Shown: positions 19,067-28,308 of the stretch, piece by piece | How the letters are laid out: each line of letters starts with the position of its first letter | How positions within the stretch are numbered: the stretch's first letter is position 1 | From: Gramella sp. KN1008 | GTDB taxonomy: Bacteria; Bacteroidota; Bacteroidia; Flavobacteriales; Flavobacteriaceae | Length of the DNA stretch: 62,803 nt | NCBI RefSeq assembly: GCF_004332155.1 | Contig: NZ_SJDV01000012.1 | Coordinates: 1 to 62,803 of the forward strand | Direction: 5' to 3' | Notes under the pieces: generated by a model | Database searches by the model: none | Told to the model about the DNA's origin: nothing | The model's input: the letters and a program-made list of their open reading frames with translations, nothing else | Position numbers and translations under genes: made by a program

Positions 19067-20212
19067 TCAGACTTTTATATATATTTTTTTCTTGTCGAGC
19101 CAGTAACCCAGAAGCCACATAAGCAACACATAGCTTATTGCAAAGGCAAGTGAAGCATTATAAGGGGTTAACCAGCTTAAATAAGCATTCTCATATATCC
19201 AGGCTTTCAGAGCCATTCCCTGGATCCAGATAACGTTCATTAGCATAACTACGATTCCGGACATTATATAAATGAACAGGGGGTTCTTTCCAAAAGCTTC
19301 GAAAAAATAGGTCCAGCTTTTAATACCTGCAATTTCGATAATTAAAATAAGTAGACCTATAACTAAGAGATCCCAACCTATTGTATAAATCACGAAGCTA
19401 CTGGTCCAGATTGGTTTATTAATTGGGAAATACATATCCCAAATAAGGCCCAATACAAGAAATAAACCTCCAAAACCGGCAAGATAAAGCACTTTCTTCA
19501 TTTGGTTATTATTTTTCTGAATAAACCACCCACACGCGTAGCCGGCAATTATGTTCACTATAGCCGGAAACGTACTTAACAGTCCTTCAGGATCAAATGG
19601 TATTCCAAAACCGCTATACAGGTTTTCTTTCGGAAAAATTAAAAGGTCAAATTTCAGGGCTGCATTGTTTTCAAGACTAAAAGGATCGGAATGACTACCA
19701 AAATACCACATGATACCCCAGTATGAAAACAGAATAAGTACACTAAGCCAAATCGCTTTTTTAAGATTTAAATAATGCAGAATAACCGAAGCGAAAAAGT
19801 AGCACAGAGCAATTCTCTGCAGCACTCCCATCACACGAAGGTTGGTAAGATCCTTGAAAAGAAGTTCACCTTCCCCCCGGTACACAAAAGGGAAAGCATT
19901 AAGGAATAAACCAATGATAAAGATCAGCACTGTTCTTTTAATCACTTTCTGCCAAAAGGCCTTTTCACCTTTCAGTTCATATTTTTTAAGACTAAAGCTC
20001 ATTGCGTTACCAATCACGAAAAGAAAGGTAGGAAATACAAGATCTGTAGGAGTGAATCCGTGCCAGGCAGCATGTTTAAAAGGGGCGTATATTGTGGACC
20101 AACTTCCCGGGGTGTTCACAAGCACCATTAAAGCGATTGTCATTCCACGCAGCACATCTAGTGAAAAGTAGCGCTGGGATCCCTGGATTTTAACAGTATT
20201 TGAATTTTGCAT
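19067..20212 (-). CDS. DUF5009/NagX-like membrane acyltransferase (COG4299)
   Basis: This 381-residue integral membrane protein has about ten hydrophobic segments. The N-terminal RYFSLDVLRGMTIALMVLVN and the HGFTPTDLVFPTFLFVIGNAM motif are typical of heparan-alpha-glucosaminide N-acetyltransferase-like proteins. NagX proteins are found in GlcNAc catabolic operons; whether they transfer acetyl to glucosamine is not proven. Its place ahead of a NagZ-like gene and divergent from a ROK regulator supports a role in amino-sugar salvage. Confidence 0.82.
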   Translation of the reverse strand: MQNSNTVKIQGSQRYFSLDVLRGMTIALMVLVNTPGSWSTIYAPFKHAAWHGFTPTDLVFPTFLFVIGNAMSFSLKKYELKGEKAFWQKVIKRTVLIFIIGLFLNAFPFVYRGEGELLFKDLTNLRVMGVLQRIALCYFFASVILHYLNLKKAIWLSVLILFSYWGIMWYFGSHSDPFSLENNAALKFDLLIFPKENLYSGFGIPFDPEGLLSTFPAIVNIIAGYACGWFIQKNNNQMKKVLYLAGFGGLFLVLGLIWDMYFPINKPIWTSSFVIYTIGWDLLVIGLLILIIEIAGIKSWTYFFEAFGKNPLFIYIMSGIVVMLMNVIWIQGMALKAWIYENAYLSWLTPYNASLAFAISYVLLMWLLGYWLDKKKIYIKV

Positions 20213-20439
20213 AAGGATAATATTAGAGCGTTTTAGACATTCATCTTCATAAACTTAAACTTTACTTAAGGTATATAAAAATATAAATTTTATCTAAATA
20301 AATTATCTTTTATAAAATTTTATAAAAAGTCTTTTTGAAAACGATTTTTTTGTCTAATTTTAATTTCAAATAAATCGCTTTATTTAAAAAAGCATTATTT
20401 TGAATGCAAAAAGCGAATTATTTAATTAGTTGATAAATT
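20213..20439. promoter_or_regulatory. Divergent A/T-rich control region of the acyltransferase and ROK operons
   Basis: This 227-bp gap separates two divergent operons. It contains TTGAAAACGATTTT (20335-20348), which matches 10 of 14 positions of the element shared by the susC and MFS upstream regions. No perfect TAnnTTTG box is visible on either strand; a near match (TATTTTG) lies shortly before the ROK gene. Confidence 0.5.
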
Positions 20440-21711
20440 ATGACTAAAAATTTACAGGATTTTCTTATTTCTGAAGATGAAATTTCAAAACTTAATAATG
20501 TAGAAAGAAAGAAATTTCTTCAGAAAATAAAGATCATTAAGCATCTTTTCTTAACTGGTGAGACTTCCAATGCCGACATATGTAATCGATTCAATGTAAG
20601 TCTCCCAACCTCAATGGCTCTCATTAACCAGCTTAAAGAGGCCGGGATAGTAGTTAAGAAAGGACGGGGAAAGTCTGAAGGAGGCCGAAAACCTGATCTC
20701 TTCGGGCTTAAGGAGCATTTATTTTTTGTGCTCAGCATTCACATTGAACGCTTCAGCATAAAGCTGGCGGTAATTGATAACAATCACACTATTCTTGCAG
20801 AGAATACCATAGAAAGTGAAATTTCACCAAATTCCAACATCGTTGATTCTCTGTATACCTGGTCACAGGAACTGCTGAAAAACGCAAAAATTAAAAATGA
20901 CCAGATCATGGGAGTGGGTATTAGCATGCCCGGACTGGTCTCTACAGAAGAAGGGAAAAACTTTACTTACTATCTCACAGAACAGGAGCCTGATTCCCTG
21001 AGAGATAAATTTGAACAGACCTTTAAGAAACCTGTGGTGATCCAGAACGATGCTAAAAGCGCCTGCCTCGCAGAATTCAGGTACGGACTGGCTCAACACA
21101 AAAAAGATGTCCTGGTAATTTCCATGGACTGGGGTGTAGGTCTGGGAATAATAATGGGCGGTAAAATGCATTCCGGGGCTTCTGGTTTTGCCGGTGAATT
21201 TGGGCATATACCAATGGTGGAAGACGGTATGCTTTGTCACTGCGGAAAAAGAGGCTGCCTGGAAATGGAAGCGTCAGGGCTTGCTCTGGTAAGAAAAGTT
21301 AAAGAAGGCCTGGAAGCCGGAGAAACTTCCACCCTTAACCAGCTAATGAAAGACGAATATGAAAAACTGGAACCCGGGGTTATTATAGATGCCGCCAACA
21401 AAGGAGACCAGTTCGCGATAAATATGCTTTCAGAAATTGGAATGAAACTGGGGAAAGGTATCGCCATTCTTATCCAGATATTCAACCCGGAACTTATTAT
21501 TCTGGAAGGGAAAATCTCCGAAGCCAAACAATTCATTACTACCCCTATCCAGCAGGCGATGAACACCTATTGTATGATGCAGCTGAAAGAACGAACAAAG
21601 ATCGAACTTTCCACGCTGGGTCATAATTCCAGTTTATACGGAGGGATAATAGCGGTTATGGAGGATATTTTTAAAGACCAGGTAAATCTTGTTAAATCTC
21701 AGATAAATTAA
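20440..21711 (+). CDS. ROK-family transcriptional repressor (NagC-like)
   Basis: This 423-residue protein has an N-terminal winged-helix domain (about residues 20-85; TSNADICNRFNVSLPTSMALI) and a sugar-kinase-fold ROK domain. The ROK zinc motif CHCGKRGCLE (about residues 266-275) and GFAGEFGHIP are intact. ROK regulators of this type sense amino sugars or their phosphates. It is the first gene of a five-gene operon with NagB and amidases, so it probably controls the salvage locus. Target sites are inferred, see findings. Confidence 0.88.
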   Translation: MTKNLQDFLISEDEISKLNNVERKKFLQKIKIIKHLFLTGETSNADICNRFNVSLPTSMALINQLKEAGIVVKKGRGKSEGGRKPDLFGLKEHLFFVLSIHIERFSIKLAVIDNNHTILAENTIESEISPNSNIVDSLYTWSQELLKNAKIKNDQIMGVGISMPGLVSTEEGKNFTYYLTEQEPDSLRDKFEQTFKKPVVIQNDAKSACLAEFRYGLAQHKKDVLVISMDWGVGLGIIMGGKMHSGASGFAGEFGHIPMVEDGMLCHCGKRGCLEMEASGLALVRKVKEGLEAGETSTLNQLMKDEYEKLEPGVIIDAANKGDQFAINMLSEIGMKLGKGIAILIQIFNPELIILEGKISEAKQFITTPIQQAMNTYCMMQLKERTKIELSTLGHNSSLYGGIIAVMEDIFKDQVNLVKSQIN

Positions 21712-21732
21712 TAAACAGAATTCAGTAAAACT

Positions 21733-23652
21733 ATGGCCAGACTTAATCTTTTAGAAGAAACCAGGTTCGAGAAATTGCCGGTAAGTGTATATGAAGATGA
21801 ACATATTGCTTCTAAAAAAGTAGCTCACCGCATTTCAGATATAATAAAAAGCAAACAACGCCGTGGCGAAAATGCCGTCCTGGGCCTTGCCACCGGGGCA
21901 ACTCCCGTGGAGGTGTATGAAGAATTGGTGCGTTTACATAAGGAAGAAGGTCTTAGTTTTAAAAATGTGATCACCTTTAACCTGGATGAATATTATCCCA
22001 TGCAACCTGAGGCCAAACAAAGCTATGTGAAGTTCATGGACGAGAACCTCTTCAATCATATCGATATAAGGAGGGACAATATTCATATTCCCGATGGAAC
22101 CCTTGAAAAGGAAGACATTGCCGAATATTGCCTCGCGTATGAGCAAAAGATCTCGGCAGTAGGAGGCCTTGATCTTCAGATTCTGGGTATAGGTAGAACA
22201 GGTCACATAGGTTTTAATGAACCTGGGTCCGCACCCAATTCCGGAACCCGCCTGGTGACATTGGACGATCTTACCCGTAGAGATGCTTCTAGGGACTTTG
22301 GAGGAAAAGAAAATGTTCCTACCAAGGCCATAACCATGGGAATCGGAACCATCTTTAAGGCCCGTGAGATAATCCTTATGGCCTGGAGCAAGAAAAAAGC
22401 GCCAATAATTCGTAAAGCTGTAGAGGGTGAAATTTCGAGCAATGTACCTGCCACTTATTTGCAACTCTCAGATAATGTTGAGTTCATACTTGATAAGGAT
22501 GCCGCTTCTGAACTTACAAGATTCAATACGCCGTGGCTGGTAAAAGACTGCACCTGGGATGCCCAGCTTATCAAAAAAGCTGTGATCTGGTTATCACGTG
22601 AGGTAAATAAACCTATTCTTAAACTTACGGAGGAAGATTATAATGCCAATGGTATGGCGCAACTGGCTACTGAACAGGGACCGGCATATGACATTAATAT
22701 CCACGTTTTCAACCAGCTTCAGCATAGCATCACCGGATGGCCGGGAGGTAAACCAAAGGCTGATGATTCCCAGCGTCCTGAAAGGGCAAAACCTGCAAGG
22801 AAGCGCTCCCTTATTTTCAGTCCGCATCCGGACGATGATGTGATCTCGATGGGAGGAACCTTTATAAGGCTGGTAGATCAGGGGCATGATGTCCATGTAG
22901 CATATCAGACATCTGGAAATACAGCAGTGTGGGACACCGATGTATTAAGGTATGTTGAATTTGCAATAGATTTCAAACAAAGTATTGGAGAAGACACCGC
23001 GCATTTAGAAAAAACATATGAAAAAATGCGCAAATTCATTGATAAAAAGCAACCTAACGATCTGGACATTAAAGAGGTAAGGGATGTAAAGGCTTTTATT
23101 AGAAAAAGTGAAGCCATTGCAGGAGCCCGGTACGCCGGACTCGAAGATAAGAATATTCACTTTATGGCGCTGCCGTTCTACGAGACGGGGAAAAAAGTAA
23201 AAAATCCGGTTACCGAAAAAGATGTGGAGCTTACCATGAAGCTACTACAGGAGATCAAACCTCATCAGGTCTTTGCCGCTGGGGATTTTGCCGATCCTCA
23301 TGGAACCCATATCGTATGTTTCAGAATTATACTTGAAGCTCTGAAAAGGCTGCGGAAAACCGAAGACTGGACCAAGGACTGCTGGTTATGGATGTACCGC
23401 GGCGCATGGCAGGAATTTGAAGTTCATGAAATTGAAATGGCAGTTCCATTATCGCCTCAGGAAGTTCAGAGAAAAAGACATGCTATCTTCCAGCATCAAT
23501 CACAGAAAGACAGACCCGTGTTCCCGGGAGATGATGAAAGAGAGTTCTGGGTACGGGCAGAAGAACGAAACAAGGAAACGGCCGTTCAATACCATGAATT
23601 AGGACTGGCCAACTACGAAGCCATGGAGGCATTTGTAAGATGGAAGTTCTAG
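21733..23652 (+). CDS. nagB: Glucosamine-6-phosphate deaminase fused to a PIG-L (LmbE) deacetylase domain
   Basis: This 639-residue cytoplasmic protein has two parts. Residues about 15-265 are NagB: LGLATGATPVEVYEEL for phosphate binding, D85 in NLDEYYP (general base position), and H158 in RTGHIGFNEPGS. NagB converts GlcN-6-P into fructose-6-P and ammonia. Residues about 355-600 are a PIG-L/LmbE domain with the zinc motif SPHPDDD (H365, D367, D368) and a later H523 in DPHGTH. The fusion is a known Bacteroidota arrangement; the substrate of the PIG-L part is not established. It could deacetylate GlcNAc-6-P in the absence of NagA (inference). It lies 21 nt after the ROK gene and 4 nt before the amidase. 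Confidence 0.93.
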   Translation: MARLNLLEETRFEKLPVSVYEDEHIASKKVAHRISDIIKSKQRRGENAVLGLATGATPVEVYEELVRLHKEEGLSFKNVITFNLDEYYPMQPEAKQSYVKFMDENLFNHIDIRRDNIHIPDGTLEKEDIAEYCLAYEQKISAVGGLDLQILGIGRTGHIGFNEPGSAPNSGTRLVTLDDLTRRDASRDFGGKENVPTKAITMGIGTIFKAREIILMAWSKKKAPIIRKAVEGEISSNVPATYLQLSDNVEFILDKDAASELTRFNTPWLVKDCTWDAQLIKKAVIWLSREVNKPILKLTEEDYNANGMAQLATEQGPAYDINIHVFNQLQHSITGWPGGKPKADDSQRPERAKPARKRSLIFSPHPDDDVISMGGTFIRLVDQGHDVHVAYQTSGNTAVWDTDVLRYVEFAIDFKQSIGEDTAHLEKTYEKMRKFIDKKQPNDLDIKEVRDVKAFIRKSEAIAGARYAGLEDKNIHFMALPFYETGKKVKNPVTEKDVELTMKLLQEIKPHQVFAAGDFADPHGTHIVCFRIILEALKRLRKTEDWTKDCWLWMYRGAWQEFEVHEIEMAVPLSPQEVQRKRHAIFQHQSQKDRPVFPGDDEREFWVRAEERNKETAVQYHELGLANYEAMEAFVRWKF

Positions 23653-23656
23653 CACA

Positions 23657-24583
23657 ATGAAAAAAGTGTTTTCTCTTATAGCGATCACTGCTATCCTGTT
23701 GGTTGCCTGTAGCCCCAATCCCTACAGAAAAACCAACAGGCTTCATAAAAAACAACTGAAAAACTATGCGAAAGAATTGCGTGATTTTCCTGTTGAGCAA
23801 GAGAATTTACAGATCAATTACGGCCCCTATGCTGTTGGGACCACTAATTTCAATCTCAGGAAGCCCAATTATGTGGTGATACACCATACGGCTCAGGATT
23901 CAGTTCGTCAAACCCTGAACACCTTCACCATTCCCAGAACCCAGGTGAGCTCACATTATGTTATCAGTGACGATGGGGAGGTTTTTCATATGCTGAACGA
24001 TTATTTCAGGGCATGGCATGGCGGAGTTGGAAAATGGGGGAATACTACCGATCTCAATTCAACTTCCATCGGCATAGAGCTGGATAATGATGGATATGAA
24101 GAATTCTCGTTCGCGCAAATCAAAAGCCTTCTTGACTTACTGAAAGAACTTAAAGAAAAGTATAATATTCCTACCGAGAATTTCATAGGACATTCTGATA
24201 TTGCCCCTTCAAGGAAGGTAGACCCGAATCCTAATTTTCCATGGGAAAGACTTGCCGAAGAAGGATTCGGACTTTGGTATGATGCCGAAGAAGTTAATAA
24301 GCTTCAATTAGCAAAGGATACGATCAATACACAAAATTCAAACATCAGAGATTCCCTGAACATAGTGCGGTCACACGTATCCAAAACAGCGAATGACAGT
24401 TCTAAATTTGTTCCTCAAAACTTCGATCCCCTGCTTGCGCTAAGGATCATAGGTTATGATATTTCAGATCCAGAAGCTGCTATCAAGGCTTTTAAACTGC
24501 ATTTTATACAGGAGAACATAGATGCTCAACTGACAGATAATGAGCTAAAAGTTCTGTACAATCTCTATCAAAAATACCTGTAG
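23657..24583 (+). CDS. N-acetylmuramoyl-L-alanine amidase lipoprotein (Amidase_2)
   Basis: This 308-residue enzyme cuts the bond between MurNAc and L-Ala of the stem peptide. The N-terminus is a lipoprotein signal with lipobox LVAC (Cys about 18). The Amidase_2/AmpD-type domain (about 65-205) shows H76/H77 (VIHHTAQDS), H121 (WHGG), H179 (GHSD) and D189 (RKVDPN), fitting the H-H-D zinc triad of AmpD/AmiD. The C-terminal part (about 215-308) has a coil-like stretch and a peptidoglycan-binding-like tail. It is spaced 4 nt on both sides in the ROK operon. Confidence 0.92.
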   Translation: MKKVFSLIAITAILLVACSPNPYRKTNRLHKKQLKNYAKELRDFPVEQENLQINYGPYAVGTTNFNLRKPNYVVIHHTAQDSVRQTLNTFTIPRTQVSSHYVISDDGEVFHMLNDYFRAWHGGVGKWGNTTDLNSTSIGIELDNDGYEEFSFAQIKSLLDLLKELKEKYNIPTENFIGHSDIAPSRKVDPNPNFPWERLAEEGFGLWYDAEEVNKLQLAKDTINTQNSNIRDSLNIVRSHVSKTANDSSKFVPQNFDPLLALRIIGYDISDPEAAIKAFKLHFIQENIDAQLTDNELKVLYNLYQKYL

Positions 24584-24587
24584 GATT

Positions 24588-26348
24588 ATGTTTAAGACCC
24601 TCACCAAATACATTTTCCTCCTGGTACTCTTTAACTGTTCATTACTGGCTCAAAATACCTTAACAAACCCAGAAATAATAAGCAGGGAAGAATGGGGCGC
24701 TAAGGATCCCGTATTGAAGATGATTCCGCACACACCCCGCTTCATTACGATACATCATTCGGGCATGCCTCAAAAACCGGAACTTCCCATAGAAGAAAAG
24801 CTCAGGGGGCTACAAAATTTCTCTCAGAAAGATTCTAAACTGGCAAGTGGTAAAACCAAAAAGGCCTGGGCAGATGTTCCTTATCATTTCTATATCTCAA
24901 CCAACGGAAAAATAGCGGAAGGAAGGGATGTAAATTACCAGGGAGATTCCAATACTGACTATGACCTTAAGGGACATCTTCTCATCGTTGTGGAAGGAAA
25001 CTTCAATAATGAAGAAGTGTTACCAGAGCAGTGGAATAGCCTGAAGCAACTCGTCTACCATGTCTCAGAAAAATATAGTATCCCACTTTCAACAGTGTCC
25101 GGTCATAAGGATCAGGCTGAAACCAGCTGCCCCGGGGACGATCTCTACAGACGCCTGCCACTTCTGAAAACAGATAAACGGGTAAGGATTGGAGCCGAAA
25201 GATTATTCGAAAAGGAATATTTTCAGCTCCTCAAAGGAAAGAGGATTGGACTAATAACAAATCATACGGGTATTCTTCCCGATGGACAGCATCTGGTAGA
25301 CCTTCTTTCTAAAAATCCTCAAACAGACCTGAAACTGTTGTTCGGGCCAGAGCACGGGATTCGTGGAGAACAGGACACCCATGTTTCAGATTCTAAAGAT
25401 ATAGCCACTGGCCTACCGGTGATTTCCCTGTATGGTAAAACCCAAAGACCTACACCGGAAATGCTGGAACAAATTGATGTTTTAATTTTCGATATTCAGG
25501 ATATTGGAGCCCGGTATTATACTTACATCCGAACCATGTTATTCGCCATGGAAGCTGCTGCCGAAAATAAAATTCCATACATCGTTCTTGACCGGCCCAA
25601 CCCTATTAATGCTATCACTGTGGCAGGACCAATCGGGACTCCCTTTAAGCCTGTTACAAACATTGAAAGTCTTCCTGTGGTTCATGGTATGAGCATTGGG
25701 GAGATGGCCACGATGTTCAATAAAGAACGAGAAAGAGCCGGAAGATCAACCGCCGAACTCACTGTTGTCCCACTGGAAAATTATAACCGAAGCTCCTACT
25801 TTGATAAAACAGGGCTTCCCTGGATAAAGCCATCTCCTAATATGTTGAGACTTACTACGGCATTATTATATCCCGCAACGTGCCTGTTGGAGGGAACGAA
25901 CTTTTCAGAAGGAAGAGGCACACTAAAGCCATTTGAATTCATTGGGGCGCCCTGGATAAGAGCTGAAGAACTTTCAAGTCTGCTCAATTCCTATAAACTA
26001 CCGGGAGTTAAATTCCGGCCTGCAAGCTTTAAACCAGATAGTATTGTTGAGGGTATAAAGATCTATCCACCAAAATTTGTTGGAGAGGAAATCCCTGCAG
26101 TAGAGATCTTAATTACAAACCGCGATGAGATCAACTCTGTAGACCTGGGCATATACATCTTACATGCTCTCAAAACTCAATATCTGGACGAGTTTGAGTG
26201 GAAAGAAAAGAGAATTGATCATCTTCTTAAAACTTCTAACGTGAGAGAATTGCTGGATAATGGTGAGTCGCCGGAAAATGTTTCTCGCAATTGGAAAGAG
26301 GAACTGGAATATTTTCAGAAACAAAGAGAAAAATACCTGCTGTATTAA
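24588..26348 (+). CDS. Amidase_2/PGRP domain fused to an exo-beta-N-acetylmuramidase (NamZ/GH171, DUF1343)
   Basis: This 586-residue exported protein has a signal peptide ending about residue 21. Residues about 25-195 form a PGRP-like amidase with H56/H57 (IHHSG), H173 (SGHKD) and C181 (SCPGDD), an H-H-C zinc set. Residues about 205-580 match DUF1343, the NamZ family: GLITNHTGI, LFGPEHGIRG with E255, FDIQDIGARYYTY, DRPNPI, and LEGTNFSEGRGT. NamZ (studied in Bacillus subtilis and related Bacteroidota) releases MurNAc from the non-reducing end of peptide-free glycan. Having an amidase in the same chain would supply peptide-free substrate. It sits between the first amidase and the phosphoesterase. 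Confidence 0.9.
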   Translation: MFKTLTKYIFLLVLFNCSLLAQNTLTNPEIISREEWGAKDPVLKMIPHTPRFITIHHSGMPQKPELPIEEKLRGLQNFSQKDSKLASGKTKKAWADVPYHFYISTNGKIAEGRDVNYQGDSNTDYDLKGHLLIVVEGNFNNEEVLPEQWNSLKQLVYHVSEKYSIPLSTVSGHKDQAETSCPGDDLYRRLPLLKTDKRVRIGAERLFEKEYFQLLKGKRIGLITNHTGILPDGQHLVDLLSKNPQTDLKLLFGPEHGIRGEQDTHVSDSKDIATGLPVISLYGKTQRPTPEMLEQIDVLIFDIQDIGARYYTYIRTMLFAMEAAAENKIPYIVLDRPNPINAITVAGPIGTPFKPVTNIESLPVVHGMSIGEMATMFNKERERAGRSTAELTVVPLENYNRSSYFDKTGLPWIKPSPNMLRLTTALLYPATCLLEGTNFSEGRGTLKPFEFIGAPWIRAEELSSLLNSYKLPGVKFRPASFKPDSIVEGIKIYPPKFVGEEIPAVEILITNRDEINSVDLGIYILHALKTQYLDEFEWKEKRIDHLLKTSNVRELLDNGESPENVSRNWKEELEYFQKQREKYLLY

Positions 26349-26361
26349 AAAAAATTAGACC

Positions 26362-28200
26362 ATGAAAAGATATACTGTTTCGGTCCTGCTTCTAATACTA
26401 TTTTGTACAACAGGGATATACGCTCAGAGCTTCAAATTTGCTCATGTGAGTGACACCCATATTGGTTCCGGCACCGCTGAAGAAGACCTTAATCGTACGG
26501 TTTCTGATATAAATGCATTAGATGATATAGATTTTGTAATAGTAACGGGAGACATAACCGAAATGGGAACCAACGAAGAGCTTTCAATGGCGAAAGAGAT
26601 CCTTGAAAAGCTGGATATTCCTTATTATGTGGTACCGGGAAATCACGATACGGGATGGTCTGAATCAGGCGGAGTAAGCTTTATAGAAGAGTTTGGCTAT
26701 GATAAGTTCACTTTTGAACATGAAGGCTACAAATTTATTGGATGTGCTTCCGGACCTTATGTAAGAATGTCTGACGGACATATTCCCCGTGACGCGATCG
26801 TCTGGCTGAAAGATGTACTTAAAAACACACCTAAAGATCAGCCAATCATCTTCGTAAATCATTATCCTATAGACAACAGCCTTGACAATTGGTTTGAGAT
26901 CACGGAAAGGCTGAAGGAATACAATACTCAATTTGCCATTTGCGGCCACGGCCACCGTAACAAAGCCTTTGATTTTGAAGGAATTCCGGGAGTTATGGGA
27001 CGCTCTAACCTGCGAGCAAAAGAAGAAACAGGCGGATATAATATAATTGAAGTAAGCGTTAATTTAGCTAATATCCAGGAGCGGACTCCCGGTGTTGGAA
27101 CTACTGAGGCATGGAATAAGATTGAACTCGGCAAGCGCAACTACGTCACTAAAAACAATTATGAAAGACCTTCCTATAAGGTCAATGATTCCTTTCCGCG
27201 TGTGCAAAAAGCCTGGGAATATCATTCCGATGCCAACGTGATCTCCACTCCTGCCGTAAGCGATGGAAAAGTGATCTTCGGTAACAGTACCGGCCTGGTA
27301 GAAGCATTGTCTGAAAAAACCGGTAAAAAGATCTGGAGCTTTGAAACCCAAGGCGGGATCTTCTCTTCCCCTGCCGTATATAAAAATACGGTTATTCTGG
27401 GATCAGGAGACGGGAATGTATATAGTCTGAACTCCAAAAATGGAAGCCTTAACTGGAAATTAAAGTTTGATGCATCAGTCTTAGGCTCACCGATCATAAG
27501 AAGAGGAATAGCCTATATAGGCGGAAGTGATGGGAGCTTCAGAGCCATAGATGCTAATAACGGAAAGGAGATCTGGAAGTTTTCCGGTATTAAGGGACCT
27601 GTTGTGAGTAAACCCCTAATTTATGAAGATAAGATAATCTTTGGTGCCTGGGATAAGCACCTGTATGCACTGAATATAAAAACGGGAGAGTTGAAATGGA
27701 AATGGGCAAACGGTTCGGCAAACCGGATGTTCTCTCCTGCTATGGTAATTCCTGTAGCTATGGATGGTTCTATTTATATAGTAGCTCCAGACAGGTTTAT
27801 CTCAGCCATAGAAGCCAGCAGTGGAGAAACATTATGGCGCAGTAATGAAGCGAAAGTGAGAGAGTCGCTCGGGATTTCCAAAGACGGAAAGTCTCTATAC
27901 GCCAAAACCATGAACGACACCCTGGTGGCTTTCAATGCTCTTGGAAGTAATTCTGAAATAGCCTGGAAGAAAGATCTTGATTATGGCTATGATCATGTAC
28001 CCTCCATGCTCACTGAAAAAAGTGGTGATATCTACTTTGGCGGACGAAATGGTGTAGTATTCAGTGTTAATTCAGAACAGAAAAATATCAATTGGAAATA
28101 CAAAATAGATAATTCAATGGTGAACACCGTGAATCTTCTATCAGAGAATAAGCTTATAGCTGCGACCATGGATGGAAAGGTCGTGTTGCTTAAATGGTAA
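26362..28200 (+). CDS. Exported metallophosphoesterase with PQQ-like beta-propeller
   Basis: This 612-residue protein has a signal peptide (ends about residue 21, IYAQS). Residues about 23-230 form a calcineurin-like phosphoesterase: DTH, GDITE, GNHD, NHYPID and GHGH motifs, all metal ligands present. Residues about 285-610 contain six or seven WD/PQQ-like repeats of the kind GxxYALNxxTGxxxWK, forming a beta-propeller. The enzyme is periplasmic. The substrate is unknown; a phosphorylated sugar or cell-wall fragment is suggested by its operon (after two amidases), but this is inference. It is the last gene before a strong terminator. Confidence 0.85.
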   Translation: MKRYTVSVLLLILFCTTGIYAQSFKFAHVSDTHIGSGTAEEDLNRTVSDINALDDIDFVIVTGDITEMGTNEELSMAKEILEKLDIPYYVVPGNHDTGWSESGGVSFIEEFGYDKFTFEHEGYKFIGCASGPYVRMSDGHIPRDAIVWLKDVLKNTPKDQPIIFVNHYPIDNSLDNWFEITERLKEYNTQFAICGHGHRNKAFDFEGIPGVMGRSNLRAKEETGGYNIIEVSVNLANIQERTPGVGTTEAWNKIELGKRNYVTKNNYERPSYKVNDSFPRVQKAWEYHSDANVISTPAVSDGKVIFGNSTGLVEALSEKTGKKIWSFETQGGIFSSPAVYKNTVILGSGDGNVYSLNSKNGSLNWKLKFDASVLGSPIIRRGIAYIGGSDGSFRAIDANNGKEIWKFSGIKGPVVSKPLIYEDKIIFGAWDKHLYALNIKTGELKWKWANGSANRMFSPAMVIPVAMDGSIYIVAPDRFISAIEASSGETLWRSNEAKVRESLGISKDGKSLYAKTMNDTLVAFNALGSNSEIAWKKDLDYGYDHVPSMLTEKSGDIYFGGRNGVVFSVNSEQKNINWKYKIDNSMVNTVNLLSENKLIAATMDGKVVLLKW

Positions 28201-28234
28201 TAGTTTGAGTTAGGTTAATAATTGTGTTAATTAG

Positions 28235-28264
28235 AAAACCCCCGTGGATTTTTCCGGGGGTTTT
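28235..28264. terminator. Strong terminator ending the ROK-nagB operon
   Basis: A perfect 10-bp G/C-rich stem (28235-28244 with 28255-28264) and a 10-nt loop run into TTTTT (28261-28265) on the plus strand, with AAAA on the other side. It can serve both the plus-strand operon and the convergent NlpC/P60 operon. Confidence 0.88.
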
Positions 28265-28308
28265 TGCATTAAAGAACTTAATTATTAATTGACTTAAGGT
28301 TTCCCTAA

